A stretch of DNA of 64,000 bases, from assembly GCF_016595505.1 (NCBI RefSeq), contig NZ_JAENIL010000032.1:1-64000 (forward strand), read 5' to 3'. Origin of the DNA: Pelagicoccus mobilis (GTDB lineage: Bacteria; Verrucomicrobiota; Verrucomicrobiia; Opitutales; Opitutaceae). The notes under the pieces were generated by a model that saw only the letters and a list, made by a program, of their open reading frames with translations, had not been told where the DNA came from and ran no database searches. The first letter of the stretch is position 1. Each line of letters opens with the position of its first letter. The position numbers were made by a program, and so were the translations under genes. Of the stretch, positions 27,721-36,354 are shown in pieces.

Positions 27721-28128
27721 ATGGCATCACATAGTCATCCAAGTTACCTTAAGATCTACATCATGCTGCTAGTGCTCTTCGTGATCAGCGTCGCTGGACC
27801 TGAGATCGCAGACATTATGAAGCTAGAAGGGGCTACTCGCCTCATACTCGTATTGATCACCGCTTTTGGTATCGCTTTGGTTAAAGCGTACTACGTTCTC
27901 GCATACTTCATGCATTTGAAGTTCGAGAAGATTTACGCCCCGTACATTCTTCTGTCGATGGTCGCTCTATTGTTCGTGTTCTTCTTTGGCACAGCGACGG
28001 ACGCTATGAAGTCAGAAGGTCACAACTGGGAGAAAACTCCAATCGTTCTCCCTGAAGACAAGGGCTTTGATCACCATGACGACCACGGTGATCATTCACA
28101 CGACGATCACAGCGGCCACGACCACTAG
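27721..28128 (+). CDS. Cytochrome c oxidase subunit IV family protein
   Basis: The 135-residue protein has three membrane helices (MLLVLFVISV, TRLILVLITAFGIALVKAYYVLAYFMHL, YILLSMVALLFVFFFG), typical of the small bacterial subunit IV (CoxD/CyoD-like). The tail after residue 113 is very rich in His and Asp (DHHDDHGDHSHDDHSGHDH), similar in flavour to the coxA N-terminus. A copper- or metal-binding role for these tails is possible but unproven. It lies 30 bp after subunit III. Confidence 0.88.
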   Translation: MASHSHPSYLKIYIMLLVLFVISVAGPEIADIMKLEGATRLILVLITAFGIALVKAYYVLAYFMHLKFEKIYAPYILLSMVALLFVFFFGTATDAMKSEGHNWEKTPIVLPEDKGFDHHDDHGDHSHDDHSGHDH

Positions 28129-28146
28129 GTCCGGCGCTTTTCTAAA

Positions 28147-28743
28147 ATGAGGTACGCGGAGGCAGGATTGTCAGCAGAGGGCGGTTCCAGCAAGGAACCG
28201 ATCTTCTCCAATAGCGTATTGGGAGTCATCATCTTCATTATGGCGGAGGTGATGTTCTTTCTTGGATTGATCAGCGCATTCATGATCTCCAAGGCCAATG
28301 CGGTCGAGTGGCCTCCGGTCGGGCAACCGCGGCTTCCGGTTGAAGCGACTGCTTTCAACACTGCTATTCTGCTTTTGAGCGGAGTGACGATGTACCTCAC
28401 GGGGCGTGCCTTTGATCGCGAAGGATTTAGCTCGAAGAGCAAGATGCTCTTTCTCGTGACCTTGGGCCTAGGAACGTTTTTCGTCGTCTTCCAAGGTTTC
28501 GAGTGGGCTCGCATCCTCAGTGACGGTTTGACCATGCAATCTGGAAACTACGGCGCCTTTTTCTACCTCATAATTGGCGCCCATGCGATTCATGCGGTCG
28601 GATCTTTGATTGCTCAGGGGCGTTTGTTTTGGAAATTCCGCAAGGGAACGCTTCGATTGCAGAGTTTTAGGGCAGGGCAGACCTTCTGGTACTTCGTAGT
28701 CGGCGTTTGGCCTGTGCTCTACTATCTGGTTTATCTCGACTAG
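28147..28743 (+). CDS. Second heme-copper oxidase subunit III-like protein
   Basis: The 198-residue membrane protein has five helices. The first, GVIIFIMAEVMFFLGLISAF, matches the subunit III start. FQGFEWARI and IGAHAIHAVGSLI correspond to later family positions, and WYFVVGVWPVLYYLVY resembles the closing helix. It is clearly divergent from the subunit III at 27112 and lies after subunit IV in the same operon. Whether both enter one complex, or this one serves in assembly or another oxidase, cannot be told. Confidence 0.85.
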   Translation: MRYAEAGLSAEGGSSKEPIFSNSVLGVIIFIMAEVMFFLGLISAFMISKANAVEWPPVGQPRLPVEATAFNTAILLLSGVTMYLTGRAFDREGFSSKSKMLFLVTLGLGTFFVVFQGFEWARILSDGLTMQSGNYGAFFYLIIGAHAIHAVGSLIAQGRLFWKFRKGTLRLQSFRAGQTFWYFVVGVWPVLYYLVYLD

Positions 28744-28753
28744 GATTCGGAAG

Positions 28754-28981
28754 ATGAAGATATCGCGTTCAAGTTCATCTGTTCGGTTGGCTTTCTTTTT
28801 GATTGCCGCGCTTTCACTCGTGAGTGTCAGCCAAGCCTGTTCGGTTTGCGTGGTTGGTAAAGAGGAGGCTCGTACCGCTTACTATGCGACAACGGCGATT
28901 CTTAGCTTCTTGCCGCTAATCATGATCGGCGGCGTCGTTTACTATATCTTCAAGAAGAACCGCAAGATCCAGAAGGATTAG
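28754..28981 (+). CDS. Small membrane protein with CxxC, end of oxidase operon
   Basis: The 75-residue protein has a signal-like hydrophobic N-terminus ending SVSQA. It is followed at once by CSVCVVG (a Cys-x-x-Cys pair facing the periplasm), one further transmembrane helix (ILSFLPLIMIGGVVYYIF) and a basic tail. It lies 10 bp after the second subunit III gene. The Cys pair beside a membrane anchor would suit metal or thiol handling during CuA assembly; that is inference only. Confidence 0.75.
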   Translation: MKISRSSSSVRLAFFLIAALSLVSVSQACSVCVVGKEEARTAYYATTAILSFLPLIMIGGVVYYIFKKNRKIQKD

Positions 28982-29072
28982 CGAATCTGATTTTTGTGAA
29001 TTAGAGTTATTCATCATTCTAATGTTGCATTAAGAAGAAAAAGAGCTCATTATTTCACGAAAATAAAGAGGG

Positions 29073-29258
29073 ATGAAATCCGACACTACAGAGACCTTAG
29101 AATTTTCGAATGCGCAGAGCAGCAAGAGCTTTGTGATCAAGGTATTGGGCACTTGTCTCGTCGCCGTTTGGGCGTTCGCTTACAGCGTGTTGAATGGAAG
29201 TCCGATCGAGGAGGTTTCCGATTTAGGCACCACTTACGAAGAAGTGGGAAGTGAGTGA
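29073..29258 (+). CDS. Small hypothetical single-pass membrane protein
   Basis: The 61-residue protein has a polar N-terminus, one hydrophobic helix (FVIKVLGTCLVAVWAFAYSVL, about 20-40) and an acidic tail ending YEEVGSE. AAAGAGGG a few bases before the ATG is a fair Shine-Dalgarno. It is the last rightward gene before the strong bidirectional terminator. No family is recognised. Confidence 0.6.
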   Translation: MKSDTTETLEFSNAQSSKSFVIKVLGTCLVAVWAFAYSVLNGSPIEEVSDLGTTYEEVGSE

Positions 29259-29314
29259 GGCGGTTTAGATCGCCAAGAGCAATTTGAGTAGAATTAGGTT
29301 AGGTTTGTAGTTAA

Positions 29315-29346
29315 AAGGCCGCGGTTTTATCCGCGGCCTTAAAATT
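29315..29346. terminator. Bidirectional terminator between oxidase and secretion operons
   Basis: A perfect 10-bp stem AAGGCCGCGG (29315-29324) / CCGCGGCCTT (29331-29340) with a six-base loop, preceded by TTAA and followed by AAAATTTTT, so it can act in both directions between convergent operons. Confidence 0.85.
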
Positions 29347-29370
29347 TTTGATAGAGTCTGACTGTCCCGA

Positions 29371-30612
29371 TTAGCGCTCGGTGAGGGCGTTCATCTTGGC
29401 TCGAAGGAGAGGCTTGAAGATGTAGTCGAGGATCGTCTTTTCGCCGGTAAGGATATCGACCTCAACCTGCATGCCCGGGATGATCTTTAGACTTTGTTCC
29501 GAGGTCGAAAGGGTCCGCTCGCTGGTTCGGACGCGAATTGTGTAGAAGCTGTCACCCCGTTCGTCGGTTAGTGTGTCGGCGCTTATGTGTTCTACGACTC
29601 CCTTAAGCCCGCCATAGATCGAGAAATCGTAGGCTGTCAGCTTTACGGTCGCTTCTTGGCCTGGGTGGATGAACCCGATGTCCTTAGGGGCAACGTTTGC
29701 CTCAACAATCAGGTCGCTCTCGTTGGGTACGATCTCGATGATCGGTTCTCCCGAGCGGATGACTCCTCCTAGCGTTTTGAAGTTCACCTTGTTGATGGTG
29801 CCTGTGACGGGAGATTGGATATTGGTGCGGCGAATCTTGTCTTCGAAGGCGATGATGTTTTGCAGGACCTGCTCGAGTTTTCCTTTGGCGTCGTTGCGGC
29901 TGGTGAGGACTTCCTTGGTATACTCGGATTGGATACGAGCGAGTTCGCTTTCAGTGTCGTTTACGACGGATTCCAATCGTAGTAGCTCCACTTGGGAGAC
30001 GATTCCTTTAGCGGCGAGGGGACGGGTCATGTCCAGCTCTTTTCGCTTGAACTCGAGGCTCTTCGTCAGGTGCTCGACCGAACTTTTCAGATTTTCCCGT
30101 CTGCTTTGGAAGAGCTTGCTTTCGCTCTGGACGAGGTCTTGACGGTGTTCGGCGATGTGTTGAGGGAACTCAATTGTCTCTTGAGCGGCCGCTTCCGCTT
30201 CCAGGCGAGCGATGCTTGCCATGAGGTTGTCGCGTTGAGCGGAGCTTTCACTCATGGCTGCGGTGAAGGCGGTACTGTCGATCTTGAGCAGACTCTGGCC
30301 CTTTTCAACGATGTCGCCTTCAGCTACTTTCAACTCGGACAGGATGCCGCCTTCAAGGCTTTGCACGACTTGTAGGTAGGAGCTGGGTACCACTTTCCCC
30401 TGCCCGCGAGTGACCTCGTCGATCGAGGACTTGCTGGCCCAGAAGGTGAACGCGGAGATGATCCCAACGATTACGAAAAGCAAAATGCTAGCGTAGGGGC
30501 TGCGGTTTTCGAGGAACGCAGCCTTGGTGTCGGCGACGAAATCGAGATCGCTCTTTTGAGGTTTCACGTCCTGTTTGGGGGCGGGTGTTGGTTTGTTGCT
30601 TTGCTCAGACAT
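29371..30612 (-). CDS. HlyD-family membrane-fusion protein of type I secretion
   Basis: The 413-residue periplasmic adaptor has a cytoplasmic tail rich in Pro and Lys, one transmembrane helix (about 47-67, ILLFVIVGIISAFTFWAS), a lipoyl half-motif at GQGKVVPSSYLQVVQSLEGG, and a long coiled-coil hairpin. The second lipoyl half is near SPVTGTINKVNFKTLGGVI, and a beta-barrel ends at PGMQVEVDI. It bridges the ABC exporter and TolC. ATG 30612 overlaps the stop of the ABC gene by one base (TAATG), a translational-coupling arrangement; the longer upstream frame is antisense-like and rejected. The gene ends 25 bp before the bidirectional terminator. Confidence 0.92.
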   Translation of the reverse strand: MSEQSNKPTPAPKQDVKPQKSDLDFVADTKAAFLENRSPYASILLFVIVGIISAFTFWASKSSIDEVTRGQGKVVPSSYLQVVQSLEGGILSELKVAEGDIVEKGQSLLKIDSTAFTAAMSESSAQRDNLMASIARLEAEAAAQETIEFPQHIAEHRQDLVQSESKLFQSRRENLKSSVEHLTKSLEFKRKELDMTRPLAAKGIVSQVELLRLESVVNDTESELARIQSEYTKEVLTSRNDAKGKLEQVLQNIIAFEDKIRRTNIQSPVTGTINKVNFKTLGGVIRSGEPIIEIVPNESDLIVEANVAPKDIGFIHPGQEATVKLTAYDFSIYGGLKGVVEHISADTLTDERGDSFYTIRVRTSERTLSTSEQSLKIIPGMQVEVDILTGEKTILDYIFKPLLRAKMNALTER

Positions 30613-32849
30613 TAGTTTCTTCCGGCTCCACCTGAAAGTTGTCTCATTACTTCTGCCTTTGGTCCATTGGCGGCGATTTTGCCTTGGTCCATAACGATGA
30701 TGCGATCGGCTAGTTTGAGCATGGATGGCTTGTGGGTTGAGAGGATTAGGGTGCGATCGCCTTCGTTTCCGTATGTGTCCATGCTTGAGATGAACTCGCG
30801 TTCGGCGTTCGCGTCCATGGCGCTCGTCGGTTCGTCCATGACCAGAACGGGCGGCTTGGCGATGAGGGCCCGGGCGATGTTGATCGCTTGGCGTTGTCCG
30901 CCGGAGAGGCGTTCTCCGCGCTCGCCGATTTGCAGGTCGTAGCCCATTGGGTGAACGGATGCGTAACGCTCTACGCCGGAGAGCTTGGAGGCTTTGAGCA
31001 AGTCTTCCTCTTCTGCCCAAGGGGCGCCCATCATGATGTTTTCTTTGAGAGATCCGAAAAAGAGATTGTTGTCCTGAGCAATGTATCCAAGGCGACGGCG
31101 CAGTTCGGCCGGGTCGAGCTGGCGGATATCAGTGCCGTTGACCAAAATCATTCCAGAGGTGGGCTGATAGAAACCGAGTATAAGGCGGAGCAGGGTGCTC
31201 TTCCCTGAACCAACGCGTCCGAGAATCGCGACCTTCTCGCCGGGCTCTATCGTAAAACTGGCATTGCGTACGGCGGGCTCAGTATCCTCCGAATAGGAAA
31301 AGGTAACTTCCTTGAATTCGATGCTTGGGCGGAAGTCGTTTTTGCGAACGTAGTTCCGGTTCTCTTCACGTTCTTGCGGAAGCTCTACGATTTCGTTGAG
31401 GCCCTTAAGCGAGAGTAGCGATTGCTGTAGGCGAGAGAGCAACGAAGCGACCTGACCGATCGGCCCCATTGCTCGGCCTGCTAGAATAGTACAGCCGATC
31501 AATGCTCCCATGCTCATCTCTCCTTCGCGTATCCGAAATACGGATGCGACGACGATACAAACGGAAACCATTTGCGTTACGAAGATGGTGAAGTTCGTGG
31601 CTGCCGCAGAGATTCGGCGGGATGCGACTTCACTCTTCGCGGAGTTGCCGAGGAAACTCTCCATTCGGCGCTGGAAGATGCCAGCGGCAGAGAGTCCGCG
31701 AATGGCTTCGAAGCCTCCGATCGCTTCGACAAGCAACGCGTGCTTTTGAGCTGCGGCGCCTTGTGACGATTCAGCCGCACGCTTGAGAGGGATATGCAGT
31801 GCGGCGCCGATGGCTAGCACTGCCAAGATTCCTGCGAGCGGAATGAAGGCGACCCATCCGGCGATGAAATACATGAACCCGATGAAGAGCAATACGAAGG
31901 GGAGATCGACGAGGGTCGCCAAAGTTGCGGAAGTGAAGAACTCGCGAAGGCTTTCGTACCCTTTGACTTGGTTGGCGAAGCTTCCGGCGGAAGCTGGCTT
32001 ATGCTGCATCTTGATGCCGAGGACTCGCTGGAAGATGAAGCTGGAGAGTAGGACGTCCGCGTTTTTCCCTGCCTTGTCGATGAGGGCGCTGCGCAAGGTT
32101 TTGAGCAGGAAGTCGAAGGCGTAGACGAGAGTGACGCCGATGGCCAGTACCCAGAGGGTGTCGATGGCGTTGTTCGGAATGACGCGGTCGTAGACGTTCA
32201 TAACGAACATCGAGCCAGCGACGGCGAAGAGGTTGATGAATACGGCTGCGATCAGTACATTGCGGTAGACGCGGCGGTATTTCCAAAGAGTACCCCAGAA
32301 CCAGTTTTTGGATGAGACTGTACTCGTGGAATCATCGGCACGGGAACCGAAAGCGAATTCCGGTTTGAGGAAGATACAGCTTCCGATGTATTCAGATTCC
32401 AACTTCTCTTGACTGAGGGAAACCTGACCGGATCCCGTTTCTGGAAGAATGACTGAATAGTCGTGGCCGGAGCGACCGGTGAGTACGGCTGCTCGATTGT
32501 CCTTTAAAAGAAGTACGCAGGGGAAAACGAGCTCGGGAATGGAGGCGAGGGATCGTTTTACGATGCGGGCGGAAAAGTTTGCGTTGTTCGCGGCGCGAAC
32601 GAAAAGGCGCGGGGTGAGGCGATTGTCGACGAGGGGAAGCCCGGAGGTGAGGACGTCGCCGGAGAGTTGGCGATCGTGAAGCTTGCCGATGAGAATGAGG
32701 CAATCCAGAAGCTGATCGTCAAAGACTGGCGGCTCCTCGGCAGGACGAGTCTTCGCCTCTGCTTTAGGCTCAGGCTTTGCCAGGCGAGACTTGGGGGGAG
32801 TCTTGCGAATCGCTGGCGCGAGCCGGCTGTTTTTCTTGTCGGAGATCAT
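30612..32849 (-). CDS. Type I secretion ABC exporter, LapB-like
   Basis: The 745-residue half-transporter has an N-terminal C39-like domain (about 45-170) without the catalytic Cys, as in exporters of RTX adhesins (LapB type) that do not cut a leader. Six transmembrane helices follow (about 185-465), then an ATPase with Walker A GRVGSGKST, signature LSGGQRQ and Walker B VLVMDEPTSAMD. It should export a large unfolded protein with a C-terminal signal. No RTX-like substrate is encoded here. Its ATG overlaps the stop of the REC-PAS gene (TAATG), and its stop overlaps the HlyD start. Confidence 0.93.
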   Translation of the reverse strand: MISDKKNSRLAPAIRKTPPKSRLAKPEPKAEAKTRPAEEPPVFDDQLLDCLILIGKLHDRQLSGDVLTSGLPLVDNRLTPRLFVRAANNANFSARIVKRSLASIPELVFPCVLLLKDNRAAVLTGRSGHDYSVILPETGSGQVSLSQEKLESEYIGSCIFLKPEFAFGSRADDSTSTVSSKNWFWGTLWKYRRVYRNVLIAAVFINLFAVAGSMFVMNVYDRVIPNNAIDTLWVLAIGVTLVYAFDFLLKTLRSALIDKAGKNADVLLSSFIFQRVLGIKMQHKPASAGSFANQVKGYESLREFFTSATLATLVDLPFVLLFIGFMYFIAGWVAFIPLAGILAVLAIGAALHIPLKRAAESSQGAAAQKHALLVEAIGGFEAIRGLSAAGIFQRRMESFLGNSAKSEVASRRISAAATNFTIFVTQMVSVCIVVASVFRIREGEMSMGALIGCTILAGRAMGPIGQVASLLSRLQQSLLSLKGLNEIVELPQEREENRNYVRKNDFRPSIEFKEVTFSYSEDTEPAVRNASFTIEPGEKVAILGRVGSGKSTLLRLILGFYQPTSGMILVNGTDIRQLDPAELRRRLGYIAQDNNLFFGSLKENIMMGAPWAEEEDLLKASKLSGVERYASVHPMGYDLQIGERGERLSGGQRQAINIARALIAKPPVLVMDEPTSAMDANAEREFISSMDTYGNEGDRTLILSTHKPSMLKLADRIIVMDQGKIAANGPKAEVMRQLSGGAGRN

Positions 32850-33724
32850 TAGAGGTTGCTGGTCAGGTCGATGAGGGATTCGTGAAGTTGCTCCATTTCG
32901 CGGAGTTTTCGTTCCATCTCACGCTGCTCGGTTACGTCTTCGATGGTGCCTTCTAGGAAAATGCCGTCGGTGTTTTCGTCCTCGATGGACCAGACGTTTA
33001 TGATGGCTTCCATGACGGTCCCGTCTTTGCGATGGAAGATTGCCTCGAAGCGTCCTCCTTGAGCCGCTTCCTCGGCGAGGTCTACGGTGTAGGCTTCCTG
33101 AGTGTCGTTGTCATAAACTTCCGGTGTCAGCTTTTCGGATACTTCGATGCATTCTTCGCGTGAAGAGAAACCGAGGGCTCCCGCTAGGAAGGTGTTCACG
33201 TCGAGAATGTTGCTTTCTCCGTCGCATCGGAAAATGCCGATGGCGGCGTTTTCGAAGAATCCGCGGTATTGCGCTTCGCTCTCGCGCAGCTTGCTTTCGA
33301 GGCGGATTTTCTCGCGGCGGTTGGCCGTTTCCTTGAGGTGGGTTTCGATGGCTGGGAGCAATCGGGCAGTGTTGCCCTTCATTATGTAGTCGTTGGCTCC
33401 CATCTTCATGAGGTCGACGGCGCTTTCTTCGCCGATCTTGCCGGAGACGAGAATGAAGGGGATGTCCAGGTCGTAGGTCTGGAAAAGCTCGAGCGCTTGC
33501 ATGCCGTCGAACTCGGGCATCTGGTAGTCGGAGATGACGATGTCCCACTCGTGGTTGTCGAGTTGCTCCTGCATGTCGTCGCGGGTCTCGACACGTTCGC
33601 TGGTGACTTCGTATCCGTTTTTCTTGAGAAGATTGGCGGTGAACTTCGCTTCAATCTTGGAGTCTTCGACGATGAGGACTCTGAGCTTACCTTTTGAAGT
33701 CTTGTTGTTTGATGTGGAACTCAT
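32849..33724 (-). CDS. REC-PAS response regulator inside the secretion operon
   Basis: The 291-residue protein has an N-terminal receiver (about 13-130; LIVEDSKIE, phospho-Asp in IVISDYQMPEFDG) and a PAS domain with PAC segment (about 150-275; YRGFFENAAIGIFRCD, FEAIFHRKDGT). It ends in a short coiled coil (EREMERKLREMEQLHESLIDL). There is no kinase, cyclase or DNA-binding output, so it probably works by protein contact or dimerisation. It lies between the TolC gene (27 bp upstream) and the exporter, to which it is coupled by a TAATG overlap. Such tight coupling suggests control of secretion activity or expression. Confidence 0.9.
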   Translation of the reverse strand: MSSTSNNKTSKGKLRVLIVEDSKIEAKFTANLLKKNGYEVTSERVETRDDMQEQLDNHEWDIVISDYQMPEFDGMQALELFQTYDLDIPFILVSGKIGEESAVDLMKMGANDYIMKGNTARLLPAIETHLKETANRREKIRLESKLRESEAQYRGFFENAAIGIFRCDGESNILDVNTFLAGALGFSSREECIEVSEKLTPEVYDNDTQEAYTVDLAEEAAQGGRFEAIFHRKDGTVMEAIINVWSIEDENTDGIFLEGTIEDVTEQREMERKLREMEQLHESLIDLTSNL

Positions 33725-33751
33725 GTGACTGGAATGTGAAGTAAGTCGGGA

Positions 33752-35083
33752 TTATTGGTTAACGGATGAGGTAAGGGTGCCCATCGCGGAGAGGAGACGG
33801 TAGGCGGCTTGGAGGCGATTGAGGCGTTCCTCCTCGACTGAGGCTCGAGCGGAGGAAAGTTCGTTTTCGACATCTAGGAGATTGATGAGTGGGCGTTTCC
33901 CGAGTTCGAATTGTTCGTTGTAGGCTTCGACGACCGCTTCCATGGCGTCGCGATGCGTCCTGAGCAGGTGGATACGTTCCTCGGTCGAAGACAAATCTTC
34001 CCAGGCGTTGGCGAAGGAGGTCTCTGTTTCGATAAGTGTGTTTTTGAGCTGCCAGTCCGCTTCATCGATTTGGGAATTGGCTCGGCGGACTTCGGAGCGG
34101 CGTCGTCCGCCATCGAAGATACTGTAGGAAAGGGTGATCAGCGCCATCGCGTCCTCTTGCACATGTTCGTAGCGGTCGGACTGAGCGGCGTCGCCTTCGA
34201 GGACGAAGTTAAGCTGCGGGCGGAACTGGCTTTCCGCGACCTTGCGTCGGGAGTAGGTCGCTTGCAGTTCGGAGTGGGCGGCTCGGATGTTTGGGTTGCT
34301 TTCGAAGGTGACCTCGTCGATCGATTCGGGGAGAGCCCAGATTGGAAATTCCGGTTCGATCAGTTGTTGCGGGTATTCGCCGGTGAGCTTGAGAAAGCTG
34401 TTGCTCGCGGTATTGAGTTGGCGCCTACGTGACTCGAGAGTGGCTTCCGCCATGGCGAGGCGAGCCTTGACGAGAATGACGTCTGCTTTGGGGCCGGCTC
34501 CTGCTTCGAACTTTTCCTCGATCTTGTCTAGGGCGTCTTCATGCAAGTAGACGCTTTGCTGGGCGAGGTTAACGAGGCGGGTGTACTTGATGACGTTGAC
34601 GTAGGTGGTGACGAGTTCGAGAGCGATTTCTTCGCGGACGCGCCGAAGAGATTCTTCGCTGGTACGCAGATTGGCTTGGGCTTCGGTAATGCGGTGCTTG
34701 GTGTTTCCGCCGTCGAAGAGCAGCTGGCGACCCTGGAGAGAGGCGTTGCCTGTTTCGCCATAGATTTGCACGCCTTTGCTGTCCCCGAAGCTTTCCTCGC
34801 CCCCTCGCATGCTGAGCGAGAGTTGCGGACGGAGGTTTGAGCGCTCGGTGTCGAGCTTGCCTTGCTCGATCTGAACCCGGGACTCGAGCACCCGGATTTT
34901 CGGGTAGTTGTCCAATGCGGAAGCAAGCGACTCGCTGAGCGACTGGCTATGGGCGGAGACGGCAAGGAAGGCGCCTGAAAGCAGGGTGATGGCAGACGCG
35001 CGAAGGCCACGAGCGAGGGGACTCGAATCGGGGCTTCCTGAAGGGATGCGATTGTGAGTTCGTGTTTTCAGAGTGCTAACTAG
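33752..35083 (-). CDS. TolC-family outer-membrane channel, start codon unclear
   Basis: This protein of the outer-membrane efflux family has two repeats of the TolC helical pattern, with LDNYPKIRVLES at the beginning of the mature part and NLLDVENELSSARAS near the end. The frame is open back to a stop at 35084-35086 and plainly encodes a signal peptide (ASAITLLSGAFLAVSAHSQS). Yet no ATG, GTG or TTG lies upstream of that signal. The first canonical in-frame start is TTG 34915, which would delete the signal. Either a rare start is used (CTG 35071 or ATC 35047) or a one-base error or frameshift separates it from GTG 35010. An ATCGTT-CGAA-AACGAT hairpin (35103-35118) and a CTACGTAG palindrome (35155-35162) lie upstream. 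Confidence 0.85.
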   Translation of the reverse strand, partial: LVSTLKTRTHNRIPSGSPDSSPLARGLRASAITLLSGAFLAVSAHSQSLSESLASALDNYPKIRVLESRVQIEQGKLDTERSNLRPQLSLSMRGGEESFGDSKGVQIYGETGNASLQGRQLLFDGGNTKHRITEAQANLRTSEESLRRVREEIALELVTTYVNVIKYTRLVNLAQQSVYLHEDALDKIEEKFEAGAGPKADVILVKARLAMAEATLESRRRQLNTASNSFLKLTGEYPQQLIEPEFPIWALPESIDEVTFESNPNIRAAHSELQATYSRRKVAESQFRPQLNFVLEGDAAQSDRYEHVQEDAMALITLSYSIFDGGRRRSEVRRANSQIDEADWQLKNTLIETETSFANAWEDLSSTEERIHLLRTHRDAMEAVVEAYNEQFELGKRPLINLLDVENELSSARASVEEERLNRLQAAYRLLSAMGTLTSSVNQ

Positions 35084-35286
35084 TTAAGTTCGGCACTCTA
35101 TGATCGTTCGAAAACGATGAAACTTGAGCTCTGGAAGAGAGAGAGGAGAAAAACCTACGTAGTAAGGTATTCGCCTTAGCTTTGCCTCTGTGGGAGAGGG
35201 CTATTCGGATCTGTATGGTGGGCTGGGAGCGACTCGCCGGCGAAATTGTAACATTTCGATCTGAGCGAGTCGGATGGATTCGAGGC

Positions 35287-36276
35287 CTACTCTGCTGAAT
35301 CGACGACCGCTTTTACAACGGATTCAAAGACGGCAGGAGAGGTGGCGACGATGCCCTTGTTGTTTTTGAGCGTGCGGCCCAGCGAGAAGTCGAGGGGATT
35401 GCCAAAGGTGTCAGCGATGCGGCCTCCGGCTTCCTGGAGCACAATGTAGCCGGCAGCATGGTCCCAGATCTTCTCCTCGTAGCCAGGACGAGTCGGGAGG
35501 CGTAGATAGACAGAGGCTTGGCCGCGGGAAACTGCCGCGTATTTGCATTGGCTGTCCATTCTGAATGGCTCTACCGAAGTGCCGAGCGCGTTGGTGATGG
35601 CTGCGGAACGACCGTGAGCGGTGTGGCCTGACTCGACGGATTCGCAGAAGACGGCTTTGGCAGGATCGTCGATCTGGTCGACGGAGATCTTGGTGGCGGA
35701 ATCGATTTCGCTTAGTGGCGCTTGGAACGCTCCCTGGCCTTTGACGGCGAAGAGGAGGGATCCTTTTTCGCTGTTTGCGTTCGCGGGGTCGACGGGAAGG
35801 TTTGGGCAACCCAAGACGCCGAGCACGACTTCGCCATTTTCGATGAGAGCGAGGGCGACTGCGTATTGTTGGCCGCGGAGAAAGCCCTTGGTGCCGTCGA
35901 TTGGGTCTAGCGTCCAGAATCGACCTTGTGAGCCGCCGGCGTGCTTGCCGCGATCGATGGCGGCAAGCACGGATTCGGCGTCCAGGCTGCCGTCTACTTT
36001 CTGCGCATATTCGACGACGCGGGAGAAGAGTTCGGCGTTTTCTTCTTTTCTGAGGTCGCTGGAGTCTTCTTCGCCGACGGCCGGATCGTTTGGAAATGCG
36101 GCGGCCAGGGTCGACAGGACGAGGGCTTGGGCCCCGTAGTCGGCGACGGTTACGGGGGATTTGTCAGCTTTGTCGTGCTTTTCAGAGTCGACGAGACCAG
36201 CTTGGGCGGCGGAGCAGAGGAGGGAAGCTTTGCGTACAGCTTCTTTGGCGACTTGGAGTTCCTGTTCGAATGGCAT
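35287..36276 (-). CDS. 3'(2'),5'-bisphosphate nucleotidase, HAL2/SAL1-like
   Basis: The 329-residue inositol-monophosphatase-superfamily phosphatase has metal-binding motifs VGEEDSSDLR and DPIDGTKGFLRG; the last Asp-containing box is IWDHAAGYIVLQEAGG. The GFLRG form is typical of the HAL2/SAL1 group, which hydrolyses 3'-phosphoadenosine 5'-phosphate (PAP) left over from sulfate activation to AMP. Inositol phosphatase activity is the alternative. ATG 36276 (MPFEQELQ) is chosen because it begins the family N-terminus; the frame continues to 36324. It is divergent from the exonuclease gene. Confidence 0.88.
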   Translation of the reverse strand: MPFEQELQVAKEAVRKASLLCSAAQAGLVDSEKHDKADKSPVTVADYGAQALVLSTLAAAFPNDPAVGEEDSSDLRKEENAELFSRVVEYAQKVDGSLDAESVLAAIDRGKHAGGSQGRFWTLDPIDGTKGFLRGQQYAVALALIENGEVVLGVLGCPNLPVDPANANSEKGSLLFAVKGQGAFQAPLSEIDSATKISVDQIDDPAKAVFCESVESGHTAHGRSAAITNALGTSVEPFRMDSQCKYAAVSRGQASVYLRLPTRPGYEEKIWDHAAGYIVLQEAGGRIADTFGNPLDFSLGRTLKNNKGIVATSPAVFESVVKAVVDSAE

Positions 36277-36354
36277 GGGGCGACGATGGAAAGTGTCTCG
36301 TTCTATGCAAGAAAGACTTAACATAAGCGTAGCATGTCTTCTTGATGGAGTACT

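Noticed and set aside
29371-31020. Longer 549-codon version of the HlyD gene
   Set aside because: The first 136 codons overlap the ATPase domain of the exporter in another frame and are Arg/Pro-rich shadow sequence; the TAATG junction fixes the start at 30612.
34528-35010. GTG-started frame overlapping the TolC N-terminus
   Set aside because: The translation is Ser/Pro-rich and unlike any family. The other frame encodes a clear signal peptide and TolC sequence.
35155-35162. CTACGTAG palindrome upstream of the secretion operon as a defined regulator site
   Set aside because: It is a single short copy with no partner site in the window; too little to call a regulatory element on its own.
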